Source of the DNA: Streptococcus sanguinis SK49 | GTDB taxonomy: Bacteria > Bacillota > Bacilli > Lactobacillales > Streptococcaceae | Length of the DNA: 64,000 bases | Assembly: GCF_000212815.1 (NCBI RefSeq) | Contig: NZ_GL890985.1 | Span: 953,198 to 1,017,197, forward strand | Direction of reading: 5' to 3' | Part shown: positions 47,842-55,283 of the stretch, piece after piece | How positions within the stretch are numbered: the first letter of the stretch is position 1 | Layout of the letters: each line of letters starts with the position of its first letter | Made by a program: the position numbers and the translations under genes | The notes under the pieces: model-generated | The model's database searches: none | Told to the model about the DNA's origin: nothing | The model's input: the letters and a program-made list of their open reading frames with translations, nothing else

Positions 47842-48429
47842 ATGAAAAGAATAATTCCAGTTTATATATTCCAACAAGTAAATGTCCTATTGGTATCCCT
47901 ATACTTACTGAAATTTCTTTGTATCGGTGAGTTAACTATACTACAGATTCTCTATGGAGCGTCGCTTATTTCTTTTTTATGGATGTATGGTCAACGAAAA
48001 CAAGTGATCAAAGTTAATATGAAAACTAGGATAAAATGGCTTGGTATTGGATTTGTCAGCCTACTGATTATAAGTCTATGTTTTAGTCTGATTCATGCTC
48101 AAGGAAGCACGAATCAAGCAAACTTAATTGGCCTTCAACATCAAGTTCCTTGGTTTTCATTTTTATTGTTCTTAATCAATGCGAGTATGATTGAAGAATT
48201 TTTGTATCGAGAAATTTTATGGAACTTGGTCAAAAAATTAGATATCAGAATTGCGTTGACAAGTGTTTTGTTCGCTTTAGCTCATCATCCAGGAACCATT
48301 CTAGCTTGTTGTTTGTATGTTTCATTGGGAATGTTTTTAGGGATGGTACGCTATAAATCGGACTTATGGGGCAGTATGGGGCTACATTTGGTGTGGAACC
48401 TACTAGTTTATAGTTTGCTGCTTTTTTAG
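47842..48429 (+). CDS. CPBP family intramembrane metalloprotease
   Basis: 195 residues with six or so hydrophobic segments. MIEEFLYREILWN (EExxxR, about 114-126), FALAHHPGTIL (FxxxH) and a last WNLLVY (N-L) are the CPBP/Abi motifs. In Gram-positive bacteria these proteases often protect against self-made peptides; this gene is a standard passenger of the ICE family. Confidence 0.85.
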   Translation: MKRIIPVYIFQQVNVLLVSLYLLKFLCIGELTILQILYGASLISFLWMYGQRKQVIKVNMKTRIKWLGIGFVSLLIISLCFSLIHAQGSTNQANLIGLQHQVPWFSFLLFLINASMIEEFLYREILWNLVKKLDIRIALTSVLFALAHHPGTILACCLYVSLGMFLGMVRYKSDLWGSMGLHLVWNLLVYSLLLF

Positions 48430-48569
48430 AGTAAATTAGCTTGTTTTAGGGAAATGAAATGCTAACGTTATGTAACAATGTTAGTCTTTTATTTCAAACT
48501 CTTTGATTAATATGAATTTAGCTCGACAGAAAAATAAGAAATGTGATAAAAATTTCAACTACTCTTGTC

Positions 48570-48575
48570 TATAAT
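48570..48575 (+). promoter_or_regulatory. candidate -10 of the transfer operon
   Basis: TATAAT at 48570-48575, about 30 bp before the structured leader. No matching -35 hexamer at the usual spacing. Confidence 0.45.
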
Positions 48576-48603
48576 AAAGCTACCTGTTCTTTGAAAATTG
48601 AAT

Positions 48604-48736
48604 CCACTCCGTCTTGATTAGCGTGCCTGTGTAAGTAGGGACTGAGAGTATTTCCCTGTGAAGGGCAACTGGCACAAGACGTGTGTGAGAATTTTCTAAC
48701 AGACACGGAGTTTATCGTTACCAGACTTAAACGATG
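48604..48736 (+). ncRNA. structured leader RNA candidate upstream of the transfer operon
   Basis: The 333-bp gap 48430-48762 holds no gene. It contains an outer stem ACTCCGT (48606-48612) / ACGGAGT (48705-48711), a stem GTGCC (48623-48627) / GGCAC (48671-48675) with an inner AGGGA (48637-48641) / TCCCT (48653-48657), and a hairpin ATCGTT (48714-48719) / AACGAT (48730-48735). An alternative stem CGTCTTG (48610-48616) / CAAGACG (48675-48681) uses some of the same bases as the outer stem, so two exclusive folds are possible. No known class recognised. Confidence 0.5.
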
Positions 48737-48762
48737 CGACAAACTAGATAAAGGAGTTAATC

Positions 48763-49062
48763 ATGAAGGTAGTAAACTTGTATGATTTGAAACAAATGGG
48801 AAATAAAGGTGGTTGTACCATCCAATTGATTCATCACTTTCCTTTTGGTATGGGCTTAGGACATCTCAAAAAAGACTACATTGAATTTAAACGTGTTGGT
48901 ATCGTTGATGGGAAAGCAGTAGAAGTTACTCTTCGAGAACCTTATTCGAGAGATCTACTGCAGGTAGTTAAGTCGATTAAGCAACGTCAGAAATTGATAG
49001 CTTATCGTTATAAAGAAGGAAAGTTGCTATTTGTTAAGAAGGAGGCCTCAGATGTCCTCTGA
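48763..49062 (+). CDS. conserved ICE protein leading the transfer operon
   Basis: 99 residues, basic, mostly beta. NKGGCTIQLIHHFPFGMGLGHLKKDYIEFKRVG is conserved-looking but no family was recognised. Site aaaggag 7 bases before ATG. Overlaps the PcfB-like gene by 11 bp. It lies directly after the structured leader. Confidence 0.65.
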   Translation: MKVVNLYDLKQMGNKGGCTIQLIHHFPFGMGLGHLKKDYIEFKRVGIVDGKAVEVTLREPYSRDLLQVVKSIKQRQKLIAYRYKEGKLLFVKKEASDVL

Positions 49063-49540
49063 ACAACAGGAACGAATGGCAGTTCAATATGCAGAGCGTA
49101 GTCTTTTGTTTACTGTCAAAAGTCTTTTAAAGATTCTAGAATGGTCTAGACGTCAGGCTTTAGCACAGGATTCCGCCTATAAGATAGGGGTACAGAAATT
49201 AGAAGAATTGCTACAATCTCCTTATTCGATTGATACGATTAATCTGAAAAAAGATTTTTTAGACAAACCAATTGATATAGAGAAATTTAAAGCTTTTTTA
49301 GAAAAAGAAGAGATTCCTTTAGCCATCGCTTGGCAAGGGGATTCTCTGCATTTCTACACGAAAGACCGTTCGATTCTGGACAATCATTTAGACCATCTTT
49401 TAGAAAAAATGGTTAATGATCCGGAGAAATTAGCTGATTTTACCATGGATAAGTCATTAGATGATGCAATTGATGAGGCGAAATCCCAAATTACCTTTAG
49501 ACAAGAAGGAGCCGTCAAACAGAAAGAGATGGTGAGATGA
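49052..49540 (+). CDS. PcfB/DUF3801-like conjugation protein
   Basis: 162 residues from ATG 49052 (aaggagg); the longer frame from 49031 is unlikely. Mostly helical, with IDIEKFKAFLEKEEIPLAIAWQGDSLHFYTKDRSIL matching the arrangement of PcfB, a partner of the coupling ATPase PcfC in enterococcal pCF10. The next gene is the coupling ATPase, overlapping by 4 bp, which supports the call. Confidence 0.65.
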   Translation: MSSEQQERMAVQYAERSLLFTVKSLLKILEWSRRQALAQDSAYKIGVQKLEELLQSPYSIDTINLKKDFLDKPIDIEKFKAFLEKEEIPLAIAWQGDSLHFYTKDRSILDNHLDHLLEKMVNDPEKLADFTMDKSLDDAIDEAKSQITFRQEGAVKQKEMVR

Positions 49541-51417
49541 TGTACAGTGGAAAGAAATTCCTACTATTCTCACTGTTAGGTATCTTACTAGGCTATCTTT
49601 TTCATCGTTTGACGCTTTTGTATGATTCCTATACTGGAAATACCTTAGATAAATGGACTCATCTTCTAATTGAAGGTCAAGATGAAGTTCTTCAGTCGCC
49701 ATGGAATGTTTCTTTTACTGGAAAATCAAGTGCTTTTTTTCTTCTAGGTTTTGTGATGATGTTACTGGTTTATCTCTATCTAGAGACTGGTAAAAAACAA
49801 TACCGAGAAGGGGTAGAATACGGGAGCGCCCGTTTTGGAACTCTAAAAGAAAAGAAGCTCTTTTACGGTAAGGAATTTTCTCATGATACGATCTTAGCAC
49901 AAGATGTTCGTTTGACATTATTAGATAAAAAACCACCCCAATATGATAGAAATAAGAATATTGCGGTGATCGGAGGTTCAGGAAGTGGGAAGACCTTTCG
50001 CTTTGTGAAACCCAATCTGATTCAGATGAATAGTTCTAATATTGTAGTGGATCCTAAAGATCACTTGGCCGAGAAAACAGGCAAACTCTTTTTAGAACAT
50101 GGCTACCAAGTAAAGGTGTTAGATTTAGTCAATATGAAGAACTCAGATGGCTTTAATCCTTTTCGCTATATAGAGACAGAAAACGATTTGAATCGCATGC
50201 TGACGGTTTATTTTAATAATACCAAAGGCTCTGGATCCCGTAGTGATCCATTTTGGGATGAAGCTTCTATGACTTTGGTCCGAGCTTTAGCCTCCTACTT
50301 GGTCGATTTCTATAATCCACCCAAAACAAGAGAACAACTCATAGAAGAAAGTCGTTTAAGTCAAAAGGAATACCAAAACTTGTTGAAACGTCAAAAAAAA
50401 GAAGTGGAAGAGCGAAAAAAACGAGGGCGTTATCCAAGTTTTGCTGAAATCTCAAAACTCATTAAACACTTATCCAAGGGTGAAAATCAAGAAAAAAGTG
50501 TCTTAGAAATTCTATTTGAAAATTATGCTAAAAAGTATGGGACTGAAAATTTTACCATGCGAAATTGGGCAGATTTTCAAAATTATAAGGATAAGACTCT
50601 GGATTCTGTTATAGCTGTAACCACTGCTAAATTTGCCCTCTTCAATATTCAAAGTATCATGGATTTGACCAAAAGAGATACCCTTGAAATGAAGACATGG
50701 GGCAAGGAAAAATCAATGGTCTACTTAGTTATCCCTGATAACGATAGTACCTTTCGCTTTCTTTCAGCCCTCTTTTTTTCAACCGTATTTCAAACCCTAA
50801 CAAGACAAGCAGATATTGATTTTAAGGGTCAATTGCCTCTTCATGTGAGAGTTTACTTAGATGAGTTCGCAAATATCGGAGAAATTCCAGATTTTGCTGA
50901 ACAAACCTCAACAGTTCGCTCTCGTAATATGAGTCTCGTTCCTATTCTACAAAATATTGCCCAACTTCAAGGGCTCTATAAAGAAAAAGAAGCTTGGAAA
51001 ACCATTTTGGGGAACTGTGATAGCTTAGTCTACTTAGGTGGGAATGATGAAGATACCTTTAAATTTATGAGTGGATTACTCGGTAAACAAACCATTGATG
51101 TTCGAAATACCAGTCGTTCATTTGGCCAGACAGGTTCAGGATCCCTTTCTCATCAAAAGATTGCCCGTGATTTAATGACACCTGATGAAGTCGGAAATAT
51201 GAAACGGCATGAATGCCTGGTTCGAATTGCCAATATGCCTGTCTTTAAAAGCAAAAAATACAATTCCATCAAGCATCCAAACTGGAAGTACCTAGCCAAT
51301 CAAGAAACCGATGAACGGTGGTGGAACTATCAGATCAATCCTTTGAATCAAAGACAAGAAAACCATCTTGAAGGTCTTAGAATTCGTGATTTAACTTTTG
51401 AATCTAGTTTAAAATAA
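49537..51417 (+). CDS. VirD4/PcfC-type coupling ATPase
   Basis: 626 residues. Two N-terminal membrane helices (about 8-25 and 62-82), Walker A GGSGSGKTFRFVKP (about 146-159), VDPKDHL, and Walker B VYLDEFANIG (about 438-447) with the C-terminal TSTVRSRNMSL and ILGNCDSLVYLGG patterns of T4 coupling proteins. It brings the relaxase-DNA complex to the secretion channel. Confidence 0.92.
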   Translation: MMYSGKKFLLFSLLGILLGYLFHRLTLLYDSYTGNTLDKWTHLLIEGQDEVLQSPWNVSFTGKSSAFFLLGFVMMLLVYLYLETGKKQYREGVEYGSARFGTLKEKKLFYGKEFSHDTILAQDVRLTLLDKKPPQYDRNKNIAVIGGSGSGKTFRFVKPNLIQMNSSNIVVDPKDHLAEKTGKLFLEHGYQVKVLDLVNMKNSDGFNPFRYIETENDLNRMLTVYFNNTKGSGSRSDPFWDEASMTLVRALASYLVDFYNPPKTREQLIEESRLSQKEYQNLLKRQKKEVEERKKRGRYPSFAEISKLIKHLSKGENQEKSVLEILFENYAKKYGTENFTMRNWADFQNYKDKTLDSVIAVTTAKFALFNIQSIMDLTKRDTLEMKTWGKEKSMVYLVIPDNDSTFRFLSALFFSTVFQTLTRQADIDFKGQLPLHVRVYLDEFANIGEIPDFAEQTSTVRSRNMSLVPILQNIAQLQGLYKEKEAWKTILGNCDSLVYLGGNDEDTFKFMSGLLGKQTIDVRNTSRSFGQTGSGSLSHQKIARDLMTPDEVGNMKRHECLVRIANMPVFKSKKYNSIKHPNWKYLANQETDERWWNYQINPLNQRQENHLEGLRIRDLTFESSLK

Positions 51418-51437
51418 AAATAGAAAAGAGGAAATAG

Positions 51438-51680
51438 ATGATTACGCATTTTAAAGGTTTTGTTTATGGAGTAGACGCAAGTGCTATGTTTGCACAAGCT
51501 ATGTCTTTGTTACAGAAGGGATTGATTGCGGTTGGTGCCTTTCTCGTTGTTGTGGGGATTGTTAACCTTGCAACCAACATTAAAGATGGTGGACCAGGTG
51601 TTCGGAATGCCATTCTTGAAATTGTCGGTGGTGTTATGGTCGGGGCTGCTGGAGCCTTTGTAACCCAGATTTCAATTTAG
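51438..51680 (+). CDS. Maff2 family small membrane protein
   Basis: 80 residues with two hydrophobic helices (about 24-44 and 56-78) around a short DGGPGVRN loop. Maff2-type proteins resemble VirB2/TrbC pilin-like subunits and precede the VirB6/TrbL gene in many ICEs. Site agaggaa before ATG 51438. Confidence 0.8.
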   Translation: MITHFKGFVYGVDASAMFAQAMSLLQKGLIAVGAFLVVVGIVNLATNIKDGGPGVRNAILEIVGGVMVGAAGAFVTQISI

Positions 51681-51696
51681 GAGGATAAACAATGAC

Positions 51697-52551
51697 ATGA
51701 ATCTTAGTTTAGTCTCACCCTTTGTTTACCTTGCATCTGAAAAAATATCAGCTGAAAATTTATTTGAAGGATTTAATGTAGATTTACAATCTACGGTAGA
51801 TTTGATTAAATCTCTATCTAGCTATAATCCAACCGTTTGGAATTATATGTCTAGTATTACTAAAAGTGTCATGCAGCCTCTTGGAGTTGCGATTTTATCA
51901 GTTGTTCTCATCTTAGAATTTTCAAAGATGGCAAAGAAGATTGCTAACTCAGGTGGAGCGATGACCTTTGAAGCATTAGCCCCGATGTTGATTAGTTATA
52001 TCATGGTCGCAGTTGTAATTACCAACACGACCGTCATTGTAGAAGCCATCATCGGGATTGCGAGTCATGCCATTGAACAAGTGGCCTCGATTGTGGCACA
52101 CGGTGGGGCAAAGTATGATACCATCTCTGGATTAAAAGGGTCAGGATTTATTGGCCGGATGATTGTGGGCTTTTTCGCCCTCCTCATTTGGCTTGTTCGG
52201 ATAGTAAGTGCAGCCATGGTCAATCTTTTGGTATCTATTCGATTTATTCAACTCTATCTTATGATTCCATTTGCCCCTCTTACGATTCCAACATTTTTAA
52301 GTGATGAGTGGAAGTCTATTGGTATTGGCTATTTAAAAAATATTATGGTCTATGCGGTACAAGGGGTTCTCATTTTTCTGATTGTTTCTCTTGTTCCTTT
52401 GTTTGAATCTGCTGGGAAAATAGCTGTTTCAAATGGTGCAGGAGTCCTGCAATCACTTGCGATTATGTTTGGTAGTTTGGTACAAGCTATCTTACTGATT
52501 ATTGCCCTCGTTGGTTCTCAACGTACGGCTCGCTCAATCTTAGGTATGTAA
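51697..52551 (+). CDS. VirB6/TrbL-like conjugation channel protein
   Basis: 284 residues, with about six membrane helices; the FEALAPMLISYIMVAVVITNTTVIVEAI and AILLIIALVGSQRTARSIL stretches follow the CD0411/TrbL-like pattern. Likely forms the inner-membrane channel. A two-codon frame ATG-ACA-TGA (51692-51700) with the ribosome site gaggat sits immediately upstream and overlaps the start; translation may re-initiate. Confidence 0.85.
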   Translation: MNLSLVSPFVYLASEKISAENLFEGFNVDLQSTVDLIKSLSSYNPTVWNYMSSITKSVMQPLGVAILSVVLILEFSKMAKKIANSGGAMTFEALAPMLISYIMVAVVITNTTVIVEAIIGIASHAIEQVASIVAHGGAKYDTISGLKGSGFIGRMIVGFFALLIWLVRIVSAAMVNLLVSIRFIQLYLMIPFAPLTIPTFLSDEWKSIGIGYLKNIMVYAVQGVLIFLIVSLVPLFESAGKIAVSNGAGVLQSLAIMFGSLVQAILLIIALVGSQRTARSILGM

Positions 52552-52557
52552 TTAGAT

Positions 52558-52594
52558 AAAGGCTAGGAAGTGAATGCTTCTTAGCCTTTTTAGA
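52558..52594 (+). terminator. hairpin terminator inside the transfer operon
   Basis: AAAGGCTAGGAAG (52558-52570) / CTTCTTAGCCTTT (52577-52589) with one G-T pair, then TT. It lies between the VirB6 and PrgI genes and may lower expression of the downstream ATPase genes. Confidence 0.75.
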
Positions 52595-52604
52595 AAGGAA
52601 AGTC

Positions 52605-52964
52605 ATGAATACACGTGTCTTTAAAGACATTTCAAAATACCAACACAGGGCTTGGTTAGGTTTCACCACAAGACAAATCATCTTTGTTTTACCAGCCTTT
52701 ATTGTCACAATTATTGTTTTGGGCTTGAATCTCTTTTTCTGGCAATTTGGAGATTGGTTTGTTTACGGTTTTGTGTTTGCTTTTACCATCCCCCTCATGC
52801 TTTTTGGAGTCTATAAACCCAATGATTTATATTTTGAACATTATTTGAAATACCGTCTTCATTTTGAATTAACGGTTCCCCTACGCACAATTACAGGAAA
52901 GAAAGGACCTGAACATGAAAAGAAAATCAAATACATTAAAGAAGCAAAAAACTTCAATGACTAA
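52605..52964 (+). CDS. PrgI family membrane protein
   Basis: 119 residues; two hydrophobic helices (about 26-47 and 51-70) between an N-terminal FKDISKYQHRAWLGFTTRQ and a C-terminal FEHYLKYRLHFELTVPLRT. PrgI proteins are VirB3-like partners of VirB4 and precede it in Gram-positive conjugation operons. Overlaps the VirB4 gene by 50 bp. Confidence 0.85.
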   Translation: MNTRVFKDISKYQHRAWLGFTTRQIIFVLPAFIVTIIVLGLNLFFWQFGDWFVYGFVFAFTIPLMLFGVYKPNDLYFEHYLKYRLHFELTVPLRTITGKKGPEHEKKIKYIKEAKNFND

Positions 52965-55272
52965 TAAAAAGGAAGTAGTTAAAGGGAAAAAAGAGGAAGT
53001 GTTACCCTCTACGGCTAATACTCTTTCCTATCAAGCCCTATATCAAAATGGTCTGATGCAGGTAAAAGAAGATTATTTCTCACAAAGCTATTTACTTGGT
53101 GATGTCAATTACCAGACCGTTGGTTTAGAAGATAAGGGCGCAATCATTGAGAAGTATTCTGATTTGATTAACTCTTTAGATGACCAAACCAACTTCCAAT
53201 TGACTATCTTTAATAAAAGATTGAATTTAGAAAAATTCAGACAAAGTGTTTTGTATGAGGAAAAAGAAGATGGATATGATACCTATCGTAAAGAATTGAA
53301 TCGGATGATGAATCAGAATTTAGACAGTGGTGAAAATAATTTTTCAGCTGTGAAACTGATTAGCTTTGGTAGAAAGGATTCTAATCCCAAACAAGCTTAT
53401 CGCTCCTTGTCTCAAATTGGAGAATATTTCAAGAGTGGTTTCTCAGAAATTGATGCTCGATTTGAATCCTTGGCTGGAGAAAACCGTGTGAACTTGTTGG
53501 CGGATATGCTTAGAGGAGAACACCATCTTCCTTTTTCTTACCGTGATTTAACGAGATCTGGTCAGACAACTCGTCACTTCATAGCCCCTAATCTCTTGGA
53601 TTTTAAAAACAAGAATTACCTACAAATCAATGACCGCTTATTACAGATTGTCTATGTGAGAGACTACGGCATGGAATTAGGGGATCAGTTTATCCGAGAC
53701 CTCATGCAAGGAGATTTGGAATTGATTGTAAGCCTTCATGCTCAAAGTTCGACTAAGGCAGATGCCATGAAGAAACTACGAACAAAGAAGACCTTGATGG
53801 AATCCCAAAAGATTGGGGAACAACAAAAACTAGCTCGTACAGGTATCTATTTGGAAAAAGTAGGCCATGTTTTAGAAAGCAATATCGATGAAGCTGAAGA
53901 ACTCTTAAAAACCATGACCGAGACAGGAGATAAACTATTTCAAACAGTCTTTTTGATTGGTGTTTTTGGTCAGGATGAAGAAGAACTCAAACAAGCTCTA
54001 GATACGATTCAACAAGTGGCCGGCTCAAATGACCTAATGATTGATAAACTTCCATATATGCAAGAAGCAGCCTTTAATAGTTTGCTGCCATTTGGTTGTG
54101 ATTTTTTAGAGGGAGTATCACGGAGTTTATTAACGTCCAATATAGCAGTGAACTCTCCATGGACTTCAGTAGATTTACAAGACCGCAGTGGGAAATATTA
54201 CGGTATCAATCAAATCTCAAGTAATATTATTACCATTGATCGCAGCCTATTAAATACACCGTCAGGTCTGATTTTAGGAACATCTGGAGCTGGGAAAGGG
54301 ATGGCAACCAAGCATGAAATTATCACGACCAAAATCAAGGAATCTGGTGAAAATACTGAAATTATCATTGTGGATCCAGAAGCAGAATACAGTGTCATTG
54401 GACGAGCTTTTGGGGGAGAAATGATTGATATTGCGCCCGATTCCCAAACTTATCTCAATGTCCTTGACTTGTCTGAAGAAAATATGGATGAAGATCCTGT
54501 AAAGGTAAAATCAGAATTTCTTTTATCCTTTATCGGCAAGTTATTGGATAGAAAAATGGATGGAAGAGAAAAATCGATTATCGACCGAGTTACCAGACTC
54601 ACCTATCAGTCATTTAAAGAGCCTTCTTTGGAAGAATGGGTCTTTGTCTTGAGCCAACAACCAGAAGAAGAAGCGCAGAACTTGGCACTTGATATGGAAC
54701 TGTATGTCGAAGGTTCTCTTGATATTTTTTCTCATAAGACCAATATTCAGACAGGATCTAACTTCTTAATCTATAATGTTAAAAAGTTAGGAGATGAGCT
54801 GAAACAAATCGCTCTTATGGTAGTGTTTGATCAGATATGGAATCGTGTTGTTCGGAACCAAAAATTAGGGAAGAAGACCTGGATTTATTTTGATGAGATG
54901 CAGCTTCTCTTATTAGATAAATATGCCAGTGATTTCTTCTTTAAATTGTGGAGTCGTGTCAGAAAATATGGAGCCAGTCCGACTGGAATAACTCAAAACG
55001 TCGAAACCTTATTGTTAGATCCAAATGGTAGACGGATTATTGCAAATAGTGAATTTATGATTCTCCTCAAGCAAGCAAAAAATGACCGAGAAGAACTAGT
55101 TCAACTCTTAGGCTTGTCAAAAGAACTCGAAAAATACCTTGTCAATCCAGAAAAAGGGGCAGGACTGATAAAAGCTGGTTCAGTTGTCGTACCCTTTAAA
55201 AATAAGATTCCTCAAGGTACTCAATTGTTTGATATCATGAGTACGGATCCTGATAAAATGGCTTCTAACTAA
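52915..55272 (+). CDS. VirB4/TraE-type conjugation ATPase
   Basis: 785 residues. N-terminal half resembles the VirB4 family (FIAPNLLDFKNKNYLQINDRLLQIVYVRDYG), the ATPase begins near 440. The P-loop reads GTSGAGKGMATK (about 455-466): the residue after Lys is Gly in place of the usual Ser/Thr. Walker B is WIYFDEMQLLL (about 655), and NVETLLL, FMILLKQAKNDREEL follow. It powers assembly of the channel. It starts within the prgI 3' end. Confidence 0.92.
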   Translation: MKRKSNTLKKQKTSMTNKKEVVKGKKEEVLPSTANTLSYQALYQNGLMQVKEDYFSQSYLLGDVNYQTVGLEDKGAIIEKYSDLINSLDDQTNFQLTIFNKRLNLEKFRQSVLYEEKEDGYDTYRKELNRMMNQNLDSGENNFSAVKLISFGRKDSNPKQAYRSLSQIGEYFKSGFSEIDARFESLAGENRVNLLADMLRGEHHLPFSYRDLTRSGQTTRHFIAPNLLDFKNKNYLQINDRLLQIVYVRDYGMELGDQFIRDLMQGDLELIVSLHAQSSTKADAMKKLRTKKTLMESQKIGEQQKLARTGIYLEKVGHVLESNIDEAEELLKTMTETGDKLFQTVFLIGVFGQDEEELKQALDTIQQVAGSNDLMIDKLPYMQEAAFNSLLPFGCDFLEGVSRSLLTSNIAVNSPWTSVDLQDRSGKYYGINQISSNIITIDRSLLNTPSGLILGTSGAGKGMATKHEIITTKIKESGENTEIIIVDPEAEYSVIGRAFGGEMIDIAPDSQTYLNVLDLSEENMDEDPVKVKSEFLLSFIGKLLDRKMDGREKSIIDRVTRLTYQSFKEPSLEEWVFVLSQQPEEEAQNLALDMELYVEGSLDIFSHKTNIQTGSNFLIYNVKKLGDELKQIALMVVFDQIWNRVVRNQKLGKKTWIYFDEMQLLLLDKYASDFFFKLWSRVRKYGASPTGITQNVETLLLDPNGRRIIANSEFMILLKQAKNDREELVQLLGLSKELEKYLVNPEKGAGLIKAGSVVVPFKNKIPQGTQLFDIMSTDPDKMASN

Positions 55273-55283
55273 GGGGAAGTAGA

